From Sphingobium sp. Z007 (GTDB lineage: Bacteria; Pseudomonadota; Alphaproteobacteria; Sphingomonadales; Sphingomonadaceae): a stretch of DNA of 64,000 nt. A program made the position numbers and the translations under genes. Shown here in pieces: positions 1-8,372 of this stretch (within the stretch, counting starts at the first letter, position 1; each line of letters begins with the position of its first letter). The stretch is from contig NZ_FBXK01000005.1 of the NCBI RefSeq assembly GCF_900013425.1, positions 2,108,001 to 2,172,000 on the forward strand, read 5' to 3'. The notes below the pieces were generated by a model, which was given only the letters and a program-made list of their open reading frames with translations, was not told the DNA's origin and ran no database searches.

Positions 1-797
1 AGCAGCAGGTGGTTCTTCCGCGGCTCGATGGTCGAGATATAGACGAAATAGGGCCGTTCCGGCAACGCCTCGCCCTTGGCGCCGAAAATATCGGGCGCGT
101 CGGCCCCGAAATGCGCCACCCGGATCGCCCGTCCGCTCAGGCCGTGGCGCATATGGGGTGCCAGCGCATCGATGGTCGCCTGGCTGTTGCCGATGATGCC
201 GCTGGCGAAGCTGTCGATCGTGCGCACCCGGCGGCGATGTTCATCCGCGCCCTGCGGCCGGGCATATTCGGGATGGCTGAGCGGAATGACGTCATGGACC
301 AGGGTAATGAACTTCGCGCCTTCCGCCCGCAGGATCGCGCCGACCTGGGCATGATCGTCCAGATGATGCGGCGACACCTGCAGATAGACGCGCGGCCGCG
401 TCGCGCGCGGCACCGGCCTGGGCCGGGTGGCGAACAAATGGCGGATGACCGCGGCCTTGTTCTCGCCAGCATCGGCCGAGCCGGCATTACGCCATTTGGC
501 CGCCGTAAAGGCCAGGAACTGACGCACGGCGGCGTTGTCCAGCCGGCCATAATAGCCCCCGGCAGGATGCACCGCGGAAAAAGCGAGGCGATCGGGCATC
601 CGCTCCAGCAGCTCGCGCGCATAGACATATTCCACCCGGTCGATGCCTGTCGGCGCAGGATGGAAGGAACGGGACAGCAGCCGCGAAATGTCGAGCACCA
701 CTTCGCTTTCCCCGCGCCCGCCCTGGAACAGCTGGCTGGCGCGCTTGGAGCGCAGCGCCAGGCGCGCGCCGGGCGCGTTGAAGGGACGCAGCACCAT
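1..797 (-). CDS. GT4-family glycosyltransferase, 3' end cut by window edge
   Basis: The minus-strand frame opens at ATG 797 and runs off the left edge, giving about 265 residues of N-terminal sequence. Two stretches are typical of GT-B fold, GT4-like glycosyltransferases: PTGIDRVEYVYARELL near residue 48 and YFVYISTIEPRKNHLLL near the edge. The latter opens the nucleotide-sugar-binding domain and is followed in the family by a Lys/Glu-bearing C-terminal half not seen here. It is the last gene of a run that starts at scoA and follows the HIT gene by 49 bases. The role is probably polysaccharide or glycolipid assembly, but donor and acceptor cannot be told from this fragment. Confidence 0.85.
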   Translation of the reverse strand, partial: MVLRPFNAPGARLALRSKRASQLFQGGRGESEVVLDISRLLSRSFHPAPTGIDRVEYVYARELLERMPDRLAFSAVHPAGGYYGRLDNAAVRQFLAFTAAKWRNAGSADAGENKAAVIRHLFATRPRPVPRATRPRVYLQVSPHHLDDHAQVGAILRAEGAKFITLVHDVIPLSHPEYARPQGADEHRRRVRTIDSFASGIIGNSQATIDALAPHMRHGLSGRAIRVAHFGADAPDIFGAKGEALPERPYFVYISTIEPRKNHLL

Positions 798-846
798 CAG
801 TGCGCGCCCTGCGTGAACAGGGGCCGAGCGGCGAAACAGGCGCGCA

Positions 847-1287
847 TCAGAATTGGGCGCGAATCTCGTCGGCCAGCGCAGCAAGCTCTGCCGCGTCTGC
901 GAACTGGCCCTGCCCATGGGCACCGAACCCGATCGGCCCGCCTGCCCAGCGCGGCACGATATGGACGTGGAGGTGGAACACGGTTTGCCCCGCCGGTGCG
1001 CCGTTGAACTGGGCGACATGGATGCCGTCGGGAGCCAACGCCTTGCGCGTGGCGGTGGCGACTGTCTTGACCGTCGCCATCACCTCCGCCAGCGCCTCAT
1101 CCTCTATCTCCAGGATGTTGCGCGCCCTGGACCATTTGGAAATGACCAGGCTATGCCCCTTCGACTGCGGCTGGATATCGAGGAAGGCGAGCGTGTGCGC
1201 ATCCTCATATAATTTGACCGACGGAATCTTGCCCGCAAGGATCAGGGCGAAGGGGTTATTGTCGTCGTAGGTGCCGTCAAGGCTCAT
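847..1287 (-). CDS. HIT family nucleotide-binding hydrolase
   Basis: A 146-residue protein of normal length for the HIT family. The histidine triad HLHVHIVP is at about residues 105-112; the family uses the central His as the nucleophile on nucleoside phosphoramidates or dinucleoside polyphosphates. The N-terminal NPFALILAGKIPSVKLYED block is the usual start of Hint-like HIT proteins. The gene lies 11 bases after scoB and 49 bases before the glycosyltransferase on the same strand, so it is probably cotranscribed with them. The substrate is unknown. Confidence 0.93.
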   Translation of the reverse strand: MSLDGTYDDNNPFALILAGKIPSVKLYEDAHTLAFLDIQPQSKGHSLVISKWSRARNILEIEDEALAEVMATVKTVATATRKALAPDGIHVAQFNGAPAGQTVFHLHVHIVPRWAGGPIGFGAHGQGQFADAAELAALADEIRAQF

Positions 1288-1298
1288 CCTGGCCGTCC

Positions 1299-1934
1299 TC
1301 AGCTCACATAATGTGCGCTGGTCTTAGCCGCGATATCTTCCGCCGTCACGCCCGGCGCCAATTCGACCAGCTTGAACGGGCTGTCATGGTCGGGGCGCTG
1401 GAACACGCACAGGTCGGTGACGATCATATCGACTACATTCTTGCCGGTCAGCGGCAGGGTGCAGGCCGGGATGAACTTGGGATCGCCATTTTTGGACGTA
1501 TGCTCCATCACCACGATGATCTTCTTGACGCCCGCGACCAGGTCCATCGCGCCGCCCATGCCCTTGATCATCTTGCCGGGAATCATCCAGTTGGCGATGT
1601 CGCCATTCTCCGCGACTTCCATCGCGCCCAAAACGGTCAGGTCGATATGCCCGCCACGGATCATGGCGAAGCTGTCGGCCGAACTGAAATAGGCGGTCTG
1701 CGGCAATTCGCTGATGGTCTGCTTGCCCGCGTTGATCAGGTCGGCGTCCTCCTCCCCCTCGAACGGGAAAGGCCCGATGCCCAACATGCCATTTTCCGAC
1801 TGCAACGTCACTTCCACCCCGGCCGGGATGTGGTTGGCGACCAGCGTCGGAATACCGATGCCCAGATTGACGTAAAAACCGTCCTGCAATTCCTTCGCCG
1901 CCCGCGCGGCCATCTCGTCACGAGTCCAGGGCAT
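1299..1934 (-). CDS. scoB: 3-oxoacid CoA-transferase subunit B
   Basis: Beta subunit of a class I CoA-transferase that moves CoA between succinyl-CoA and a 3-oxoacid such as acetoacetate. It has [16 protein letters not shown] and the [10 protein letters not shown] motif, whose Glu (about residue 47) is the covalent catalytic residue in this family. ATG 1934 is chosen over an in-frame start at 1967 because GGAGAAG stands just before it and the longer form would run into the preceding gene. It starts 2 bases after the stop of a lipoprotein phosphatase gene that separates it from scoA. PcaIJ (3-oxoadipate) and AtoDA are close relatives, so the acceptor is not certain. Confidence 0.92.
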   Translation of the reverse strand: MPWTRDEMAARAAKELQDGFYVNLGIGIPTLVANHIPAGVEVTLQSENGMLGIGPFPFEGEEDADLINAGKQTISELPQTAYFSSADSFAMIRGGHIDLTVLGAMEVAENGDIANWMIPGKMIKGMGGAMDLVAGVKKIIVVMEHTSKNGDPKFIPACTLPLTGKNVVDMIVTDLCVFQRPDHDSPFKLVELAPGVTAEDIAAKTSAHYVS

Positions 1935-1936
1935 CT

Positions 1937-2812
1937 TTACTTCTCCCCTTGGGCGGGCGGCGCCCACCTCTTGTCCATCGGAAACACATCGTCAAACCCG
2001 CCCTTGAGGCCGCTGCCATAGACAGGGTTGGGCAGCACGAACCAGCCATGGCCCCACAGGCCTGCGACCGGCGGTTGCAGCGTCGCGGCGCGGCGGGCGG
2101 CCACACCCTGGCCGGCGTTGAACAGATCGGAAAAATCGCCGAGTTGGTCGCCGCCCATCGCGATGACGCAAAAGCGCGCCGCGATCGTCGCGCGGCGGCC
2201 ATCCTTGCGCGATCCCATCGCATCGTCGCCGCGCAGATACAGCGTCTGGCCATGCACGGCATCACCCAGGCCCGCGGCCTTGATCGCGCGCACAGTCGCA
2301 TCGGCGTTGGCGGCCGACCGGTTGGTGTTAAAGATCACGGTTACGCCCAAGCCGCGCAGCGCCGCCAGCCCCCGGTCAGCGCCCGGCACTGGCCCGACAG
2401 CGCCCTCGCCCGTCTTCTCCCATGCGTCCCAGGCGGCGGCGTCAAAGCCTCGGCCGGTCTTGGCATCATGATATTCATAACCGGTGTTGAGCATCACCGT
2501 CTCATCCACGTCGAACACCGCGGCCAAGGGCTTGTCGCCACAGGGCACGAAGCGCGGCGCGGCAAGGCTCGCCCCATCGGCCAGCACGACGCTGTCCGCC
2601 GGGCGCGCCTTCACCCTGACCGACACATAGGTCAGCAGCGCATTCCAGGCCTGCGCCGAAATCGCCGCCCCCTCACCCGACCCGTAGAGATATTGCATCC
2701 CGGCCGGCGGATTGGCTGGCGGCGGGACAGGAACGAGCGAATTATAGGCAGGCGCGCAAGCGGCCAACGGTGCCAGCAGCAGCCCCCAACCCAAGCGCTT
2801 CGTCAGCGACAT
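1937..2812 (-). CDS. HAD-family acid phosphatase, 5'-nucleotidase lipoprotein e(P4) type
   Basis: A 291-residue lipoprotein. Residues 1-19 form a signal peptide with lipobox LAAC, so Cys19 should be lipidated. HAD motif I is FDVDETV with Asp101 and Asp103, followed by LNTGYEY as in class C acid phosphatases and e(P4). FNTNRS is motif II-like and [11 protein letters not shown] is the distal acidic motif. The family removes phosphate from nucleotides or other phosphomonoesters at the outer or periplasmic membrane face. The ATG overlaps the scoA stop (TGATG), and scoB starts 2 bases after its stop. It is therefore tightly coupled inside a CoA-transferase operon, which is odd for a surface phosphatase. 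Confidence 0.9.
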   Translation of the reverse strand: MSLTKRLGWGLLLAPLAACAPAYNSLVPVPPPANPPAGMQYLYGSGEGAAISAQAWNALLTYVSVRVKARPADSVVLADGASLAAPRFVPCGDKPLAAVFDVDETVMLNTGYEYHDAKTGRGFDAAAWDAWEKTGEGAVGPVPGADRGLAALRGLGVTVIFNTNRSAANADATVRAIKAAGLGDAVHGQTLYLRGDDAMGSRKDGRRATIAARFCVIAMGGDQLGDFSDLFNAGQGVAARRAATLQPPVAGLWGHGWFVLPNPVYGSGLKGGFDDVFPMDKRWAPPAQGEK

Positions 2813-3522
2813 CAGGCCGCTTCCCGCGTCCGCACCGTCCGAAATTCGATCTTTTTATCGTAAGGCGCACCCACGATCATGCGCTTCACATAAATGCCGG
2901 GCAGATGGATCGCGTCGGGGTCCAAGCTGCCGGTCGGCACCACTTCCTCGACTTCGGCGATGCAGATTTTCGCCGCGGTCGCCATCGGCTGGTTGAAATT
3001 GCGCGCCGTCTTGCGAAAAATCAGGTTGCCGCTCTCATCGGCCTTCCAGCCCTTGATGATTGCGACGTCGGCGAAGATGCCGCGCTCCAGGATATAATCC
3101 TGCCCGTCGAAATTCTTCACTTCCTTGCCCTCGGCCACCTGCGTGCCGACGCCGGTCTTGGTATAGAAGCCGGGGATGCCCGCCCCGCCTGCGCGGCAGC
3201 GTTCGGCCAGTGTCCCCTGCGGGCAGAACTCCACCTCCAATTCGCCCGCCAGATATTGCCGCTCGAACTCCTTATTCTCGCCGACATAGGAGGAGATCAT
3301 CTTCCTGACCTGGCGCGTGCGCAGCAATTTGCCCAGCCCCTCGCCATCGATCCCGGCATTGTTGGACGCGATGGTCAGATCCTTGACCCCCGAATCGCGG
3401 ATCGCATCGATCAACCGTTCGGGGATGCCGCACAGGCCAAAGCCGCCCGCACACAGATGCATCCCGTCGAACAGCAATCCTTCCAGCGCCGCAGCGGCAT
3501 CGGGGTAGAGCTTCCTGGCCAT
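2812..3522 (-). CDS. scoA: 3-oxoacid CoA-transferase subunit A
   Basis: Alpha subunit of the CoA-transferase whose beta subunit is at 1299-1934. It shows AGGFGLCGIPERLIDAI near the N-terminus, then ASNNAGIDGEGLG, CPQGTLAERCRAGGAGIPGFYT and FNQPMATAAKICIAEVEE, all typical of ScoA/PcaI. ATG 3522 is chosen because GGAGGAGG lies 6-7 bases upstream; the longer frame from 3561 has no such site. It heads the minus-strand run scoA-phosphatase-scoB-HIT-glycosyltransferase. The pathway is ketone-body, acetoacetate or branched-acid use; the exact substrate is not shown by sequence. Confidence 0.92.
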   Translation of the reverse strand: MARKLYPDAAAALEGLLFDGMHLCAGGFGLCGIPERLIDAIRDSGVKDLTIASNNAGIDGEGLGKLLRTRQVRKMISSYVGENKEFERQYLAGELEVEFCPQGTLAERCRAGGAGIPGFYTKTGVGTQVAEGKEVKNFDGQDYILERGIFADVAIIKGWKADESGNLIFRKTARNFNQPMATAAKICIAEVEEVVPTGSLDPDAIHLPGIYVKRMIVGAPYDKKIEFRTVRTREAA

Positions 3523-3602
3523 AGCATTCCTCCTCCAACTTGACCACGCCCATAAGCACAAGCATCGGACCGGTCAATTTGCCGCGAATGCGGAAAGTGC
3601 CG

Positions 3603-4604
3603 TCAGATCAGCCCCGCCAGCGGGCTGGACGGGTCGGCATACATACGCCGGCCCATGCGCCCCGCGCGATAGGCCATGCGGCCGGCCTCGACCCCCGCCT
3701 TCATCGCGGCGGCCATCAGCACCGGATCTTTCGCCTCGGCAATGGCGGTGTTCATCAATACGCCGGTGCAGCCCAGCTCCATCGCCTGCGCCGCTTCCGA
3801 CGCGGTGCCCACGCCCGCATCGACCAGCACGGGCAGCCTGGTGCCTTCCACGATCAGGCGGATCGTCACCCGGTTCTGGATGCCCAGGCCCGACCCGATC
3901 GGCGCGCCCAGCGGCATGATCGCCACCGCGCCGACATCCTCCAGCCGCTTGGCCGCGATCGGATCGTCCACGCAATAGACCATCGGCTTGAAGCCTTCCT
4001 TGGCCAATATCTCCGTCGCGCGCAGCGTTTCGACCATATCGGGATACAGCGTGCGCGCCTCGCCCAGCACTTCCAGCTTCACCAATTCCCAGCCGCCCGC
4101 CTCGCGCGCCAGGCGCAACGTGCGAATCGCATCCTCGCCGGTGAAACAGCCCGCCGTATTAGGCAGGTAAGTAATAACCTTGGGATCAATATAGTCGGTC
4201 AGCATCGGCGCCTTGGGGTCTGACACATTGACCCGGCGCACCGCCACCGTGACGATCTCCGCGCCCGATGCCGCCACCGCCGCCGCATTTTGTTCGAAGC
4301 TCTTATATTTGCCGGTGCCCACGATCAGGCGCGACCGGAACGTCTTGCCCGCCACGGTCCAGCTGTCGTCCGCTTGGCAAGATACATCCCCGCCACCCAC
4401 AAAATGCACGATCTCCAGCTCGTCGCCATCCTCGACCATGACCTGCGCCAGGGTCGATCGCGGCACGACCTCCAGATTGCGCTCCACCGCCACCTTTTCG
4501 GGCACGAAGCCCAATTCGCTCGCCAACTGCGCAAGGGTCAGCCCATCGCGGATGCGGCGATGCTCGCCATTGATATGGATGGAGATGGTGCCGTCTGTGC
4601 TCAT
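3603..4604 (-). CDS. thiG: Fused sulfur carrier ThiS and thiazole synthase ThiG
   Basis: A 333-residue two-domain protein of thiamine thiazole biosynthesis. Residues 1 to about 67 are ThiS-like (ubiquitin fold: [20 protein letters not shown], then EIVHFVGGG). The rest is ThiG, a TIM barrel with [24 protein letters not shown] and [14 protein letters not shown]. Such fusions are a known annotated family. The Gly-Gly that normally ends ThiS, where the thiocarboxylate forms, is internal here. ATG 4604 is preferred because GGAAAAG precedes it; an in-frame ATG at 4622 has no ribosome binding site. It is divergent from aroQ, with the hairpin TCTCG/CGAGA at 4632-4647 between them. Confidence 0.94.
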   Translation of the reverse strand: MSTDGTISIHINGEHRRIRDGLTLAQLASELGFVPEKVAVERNLEVVPRSTLAQVMVEDGDELEIVHFVGGGDVSCQADDSWTVAGKTFRSRLIVGTGKYKSFEQNAAAVAASGAEIVTVAVRRVNVSDPKAPMLTDYIDPKVITYLPNTAGCFTGEDAIRTLRLAREAGGWELVKLEVLGEARTLYPDMVETLRATEILAKEGFKPMVYCVDDPIAAKRLEDVGAVAIMPLGAPIGSGLGIQNRVTIRLIVEGTRLPVLVDAGVGTASEAAQAMELGCTGVLMNTAIAEAKDPVLMAAAMKAGVEAGRMAYRAGRMGRRMYADPSSPLAGLI

Positions 4605-4719
4605 AATGGCTTTTCCGAACATGCGAAGATATCTCGACTAAGCGAGACACGAAGGGCTAAGGATCGTGCCGCATATAGGGGCGGCCTTGCCCCGGCCGCA
4701 ACATGCAAGGGGGATCGCC

Positions 4720-5160
4720 ATGGCCGACATGCGTAAAATCTATGTGCTGAACGGACCTAATCTGAACATGCTGGGCACGCGCGAGCCGGAAATTTACGGC
4801 TATGACACGCTGGACGACATCGCCGAGCGGATGGACGACGCCGCCACCCGCGCCCATGTGCAAATTGATTTTCGCCAGTCCAATCATGAAGGCCATCTGA
4901 TCGATTGGTTGCAGGAAGCCCATGCAGAAGGCGCCCACGCCGTCCTCCTCAATCCGGGCGGCCTCACCCACACGTCGGTCGCCCTGCATGATGCGATCAA
5001 GGGCATCACCGTGCCGGTCATCGAAATCCATCTGTCGAACCCGCACAAGCGCGAAGCCTTCCGTCATAAAAGCTATGTCGGCATGGCGGCGAAGGGCACG
5101 ATCGCGGGCTTTGGCCCCATGTCCTATATGCTGGCGCTGGAAGCTGCGCTGGAGCTGTAG
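4720..5160 (+). CDS. aroQ: Type II 3-dehydroquinate dehydratase
   Basis: Dehydrates 3-dehydroquinate to 3-dehydroshikimate in the shikimate pathway, in the cytosol. At 146 residues it has the normal length of the dodecameric type II enzyme. It has YVLNGPNLNMLGTREPEIYG with the catalytic Tyr in EIYG, SNHEGHLIDWL, LNPGGLTHTSVALHDA and EIHLSNPHKREAFRHKS with the catalytic His. ATG 4720 follows AAGGGGG at good spacing; the in-frame ATG at 4666 is too early for the family. It lies just upstream of accB-accC, an arrangement common in bacteria. Confidence 0.96.
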   Translation: MADMRKIYVLNGPNLNMLGTREPEIYGYDTLDDIAERMDDAATRAHVQIDFRQSNHEGHLIDWLQEAHAEGAHAVLLNPGGLTHTSVALHDAIKGITVPVIEIHLSNPHKREAFRHKSYVGMAAKGTIAGFGPMSYMLALEAALEL

Positions 5161-5252
5161 GTGCGCGCATTTGGGCGCACAAAAGTTGCGCTTGAACGTA
5201 AATGCGCATAGGCGCGGGGCCAGAAACGACATTCACCGTTCGGGAACATCAA

Positions 5253-5744
5253 ATGAACGACAAGCATGAAAAGGGCGCAATGCAGGTGGACGTACAGTTG
5301 GTGCGCGATCTCGCTGCGCTGCTCGACGACACCAACCTGACCGAGATCGAAGTCGAAGACGGCGACCGCAAGATCCGCGTCGCGCGCAAGGCCGCGGCCA
5401 ACGCCGCGCCTGTCTATGCCGCCGCGCCTGCGCCTGCCGCCGCTGCGCCCGCCGCAGCGCCTGCACCGGTCGCTGCCGCCACCACCCCTGCCGAAGCGTC
5501 GCTGCCCGCCGGCACGCTGGTCAAATCACCGATCGTCGGCACCGCCTATCTGTCCGCCGAACCAGGCTCCGCCCCCTTCGCGCGCATCGGATCGCAGGTC
5601 GCTGCGGGCGAAACGATCCTGATCGTGGAAGCCATGAAGGTCATGAACGCGATCGCCGCGCCCGTCTCCGGCACGGTCAAGGCCGTGCTGGTCGATAATG
5701 GCCAGCCGGTCGAATATGACCAGCCGCTGATCGTCATTGAATAA
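5253..5744 (+). CDS. accB: Biotin carboxyl carrier protein of acetyl-CoA carboxylase
   Basis: Carries biotin between the carboxylase and transferase steps of acetyl-CoA carboxylase, the first step of fatty acid synthesis. The N-terminal 45 residues are the AccC-binding part. Residues 47-85 are an Ala/Pro-rich flexible linker, and the biotinyl domain follows with EAMKVMN at about 126-132 (Lys129 is biotinylated). ATG 5253 starts MNDKHEKG; an internal ATG at 5280 is a possible alternative. accC begins 13 bases downstream. A short inverted repeat GTGCGC/GCGCAC at 5161-5180 lies between aroQ and this gene and may be a weak aroQ terminator. Confidence 0.96.
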   Translation: MNDKHEKGAMQVDVQLVRDLAALLDDTNLTEIEVEDGDRKIRVARKAAANAAPVYAAAPAPAAAAPAAAPAPVAAATTPAEASLPAGTLVKSPIVGTAYLSAEPGSAPFARIGSQVAAGETILIVEAMKVMNAIAAPVSGTVKAVLVDNGQPVEYDQPLIVIE

Positions 5745-5757
5745 GGCCGCGCGACCC

Positions 5758-7110
5758 ATGGCCATCGAAAAGCTGCTGATCGCCAACCGGGGCGAAATCG
5801 CGCTGCGTATCCATCGCGCCTGCCACGAAATGGGCATCAAGACGGTGGCGGTCCATTCGACCGCCGACGCCGACGCCATGCATGTGCGGCTGGCCGACGA
5901 AGCGATCTGCATCGGGCCGCCCGCGGCCAAGGACAGCTATCTCAACGTCGCCGCGATCATCTCCGCCGCCGAAATCTCCGGCGCGGACGCGATCCATCCG
6001 GGCTATGGCTTCCTGTCGGAAAACGCCAAGTTCGCCGAAATCGTCGAAGCGCATGGCATCGCCTTCGTGGGGCCGAAGCCCGAACATATCCGCACCATGG
6101 GCGACAAGATCGAGGCAAAGCGCACTGCTGGCGCGCTCGGCCTGCCGCTCGTCCCCGGCTCCGACGGCGCGATCAGCGACCTGGACGAAGCCAAGGCGAT
6201 CGCGGAAAAGGCCGGCTATCCGGTTATCATCAAGGCCGCGTCCGGCGGCGGCGGTCGCGGCATGAAGGTCTGCACCTCGCCCGACGATCTGGAAACGCTG
6301 ATGCAGCAGGCCGGCTCGGAGGCGAAGGCCGCGTTCGGCGACGCGACCGTCTATCTCGAAAAATATCTCGGCAATCCGCGCCATATCGAAATCCAGGTGT
6401 TCGGCGACGGCAACGGCAACGCCATCCATCTGGGCGAACGCGACTGTTCGCTCCAGCGCCGCCACCAGAAGGTGCTGGAGGAAGCCCCCTCCCCGATCCT
6501 GAGCCAGGCCGATCGCGACCGCATCGGCGGCGTCTGCGCAAAAGCAATGGCCGACATGGCCTATCGCGGCGCGGGCACGATCGAATTTCTGTGGGAAGAC
6601 GGTGAATTCTATTTCATCGAAATGAACACCCGGCTTCAGGTGGAACATCCCGTGACGGAGATGATAACCGGCGTCGACCTGGTGCGCGAACAGATCCGCA
6701 TCGCCGAAGGCAAGCCGCTCTCGGTCACGCAGGACGAACTGCGCTTCACCGGCCACGCGATCGAATGTCGCATCAACGCCGAAGATCCCAAGACCTTCGC
6801 GCCCTCGCCGGGCACCGTCACCAGCTATCATGTGCCGGGCGGCATGCATGTCCGCGTCGATAGCGGCCTGTATCAGGGCTATAAGGTGCCGCCCTATTAC
6901 GACTCCATGATCGGCAAGCTGATCGTCTATGGCCGCACCCGCGAAGGCGCGATCATGCGCCTGCGCCGCGCGCTGGAGGAATATGTGATCGAAGGGATGA
7001 AGACGACGATTCCCTTGCATCAGGCGCTGCTGCGCGACCCCGATTTCCTCGACGGCAATTACACAATCAAGTGGCTGGAGGAATGGTTGGCGCGGGAGGG
7101 CGACGCGTGA
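5758..7110 (+). CDS. accC: Biotin carboxylase subunit of acetyl-CoA carboxylase
   Basis: ATP-grasp enzyme that carboxylates AccB-bound biotin with bicarbonate. The 450 residues match the family. It has the N-terminal [32 protein letters not shown], the ATP-binding glycine-rich loop [30 protein letters not shown] and [23 protein letters not shown] 5758 starts [12 protein letters not shown]; a TTG at 5737 would extend the frame back over the accB stop but adds nothing conserved. The TGA at 7108-7110 overlaps the GTG start of the arsC-like gene, so the three genes are probably one transcript. Confidence 0.97.
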   Translation: MAIEKLLIANRGEIALRIHRACHEMGIKTVAVHSTADADAMHVRLADEAICIGPPAAKDSYLNVAAIISAAEISGADAIHPGYGFLSENAKFAEIVEAHGIAFVGPKPEHIRTMGDKIEAKRTAGALGLPLVPGSDGAISDLDEAKAIAEKAGYPVIIKAASGGGGRGMKVCTSPDDLETLMQQAGSEAKAAFGDATVYLEKYLGNPRHIEIQVFGDGNGNAIHLGERDCSLQRRHQKVLEEAPSPILSQADRDRIGGVCAKAMADMAYRGAGTIEFLWEDGEFYFIEMNTRLQVEHPVTEMITGVDLVREQIRIAEGKPLSVTQDELRFTGHAIECRINAEDPKTFAPSPGTVTSYHVPGGMHVRVDSGLYQGYKVPPYYDSMIGKLIVYGRTREGAIMRLRRALEEYVIEGMKTTIPLHQALLRDPDFLDGNYTIKWLEEWLAREGDA

Positions 7111-7451
7111 AGGCCACCATCTGGCATAATCCCAAATGCGGCACGTCGCGCAAGACGCTGGCGATCCTCGAAGAAACGCCGGGCGTCGATGTCACAGTGA
7201 TCGAGTATCTCAAGATGCCCTATACCCGCGACAAGCTGGCGCAGTTGATCGCCGACGCCGGGCTGACCCCGGCCGACGCGATCCGCACCATGGGCACCGA
7301 TGCGGAAGAGCGCGGTCTGCCCGCCATGGACGCCGACGCGATCCTGGACGAAATGGTCGCTAATCCCGCTTATGTGAATCGCCCGTTTGTCGAGACCGAA
7401 AAGGGTGTCCGCTTCTGCCGTCCGCAGGATAAGGTATTGGAAATACTGTAG
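7107..7451 (+). CDS. arsC: ArsC-family (glutaredoxin-type) arsenate reductase-like protein
   Basis: A 114-residue thioredoxin-fold protein. [14 protein letters not shown] at residues 5-18 holds Cys11, the catalytic cysteine of glutaredoxin-coupled arsenate reductases, and the C-terminal [25 protein letters not shown] is typical of ArsC. The start is GTG 7107, overlapping the accC stop (GTGA). No arsR, arsB or acr3 is nearby, so a housekeeping thiol-redox or YffB/Spx-like role is as likely as arsenic resistance. The following 161 bases are visibly AT-richer and probably carry the promoter of the parA-like gene. Confidence 0.88.
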   Translation: MKATIWHNPKCGTSRKTLAILEETPGVDVTVIEYLKMPYTRDKLAQLIADAGLTPADAIRTMGTDAEERGLPAMDADAILDEMVANPAYVNRPFVETEKGVRFCRPQDKVLEIL

Positions 7452-7612
7452 TTATTATCAGGGATATCGTTTCTTTAGCGAAACCATCTACCTTTGCGAA
7501 AATGCCGTACTACTGTCCAACTCCTTGTCTCACAGTGCCGCGTCACGGGCGCGTAACAAAGCCATGATCTGAGCGCTTGCTTTGATGGCGGGAAGCCGTA
7601 GCTTCTCGTTCC

Positions 7613-8365
7613 ATGGCAAAGGAACCGACATTGGCGACCATCGCCGTCTATAGTCTGAAGGGCGGCGTGGGTAAGACCACCTTCGCGATCAACCTGGCCT
7701 GGGCGTCCGCCTCCATCTCCAAGCGGCGCACCCTGCTGTGGGATCTGGACCCCCAGGCCGCATCCAGCTGGCTGCTCTCCACTGACACGGAAAGCCGCGA
7801 CGCCGCGCAGGCGATTTTCAGCAAGGATGTGGACGTCCGCAAGCTGATCCAGCCCTCGACCGTGCCGGGGTTGGACCTGATCGCCGCCGACACCTCGCTG
7901 CGCAGCCTGGATCATCTTTTCCGGGAGATGGACAAGAAGAAGCGGCTGGCCAAGCTGATCGAAAGCCTGGGCCGCGACTATGACCGCATCATCCTCGACT
8001 GTCCGCCCGGCCTTACCGAAACCAGCGAGCAGGTGCTGCGCGCCGCCGACCTGATCGTTATCCCGGTCATCCCCTCCCCCCTGTCGCAGCGGGCGATGGG
8101 CGAGGTCGCCCGCTATCTGGTTCAGCGCGGGGGCAATCATGCGCCGATCCTGCCGGTCTATTCGATGGTCGATCGCCGCCGCAGCCTGCACCGTGCGGCG
8201 CTGGACAGCCAGCCGGATTGGCCCGCCATCCCGATGGCCAGCGCGATCGAGCAGATGACGGTGCGCCGCAAGCCGCTCGGCGCCTTCGCCCCGGCGTCGC
8301 AGCCCGCACAGGCCTTCGCGTCGCTCTGGACGATGGTCGAGCGGCAGTTGTTGCAGCGCGGCTAG
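7613..8365 (+). CDS. Orphan ParA/MinD-family ATPase
   Basis: A 250-residue deviant Walker ATPase. The deviant Walker A is KGGVGKTT at residues 16-23, the Walker A' region is LLWDLDPQAASSWLL, and the Walker B region is IILDCPPGLTE. Members position chromosomes, plasmids or other cargo. There is no parB gene beside it, no parS-like repeat is evident, and it sits alone between the acc operon and a convergent GGDEF-EAL gene whose stop is 7 bases away. The cargo is therefore unknown: polar localisation, cellulose synthesis (BcsQ-like) and chemoreceptor partition are all possible. Confidence 0.88.
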   Translation: MAKEPTLATIAVYSLKGGVGKTTFAINLAWASASISKRRTLLWDLDPQAASSWLLSTDTESRDAAQAIFSKDVDVRKLIQPSTVPGLDLIAADTSLRSLDHLFREMDKKKRLAKLIESLGRDYDRIILDCPPGLTETSEQVLRAADLIVIPVIPSPLSQRAMGEVARYLVQRGGNHAPILPVYSMVDRRRSLHRAALDSQPDWPAIPMASAIEQMTVRRKPLGAFAPASQPAQAFASLWTMVERQLLQRG

Positions 8366-8372
8366 CGCACGC

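Noticed and set aside
7613..8365. Chromosomal parA of a parAB-parS locus
   Set aside because: No parB follows and no parS-like palindromes were seen nearby; it is better called an orphan ParA.
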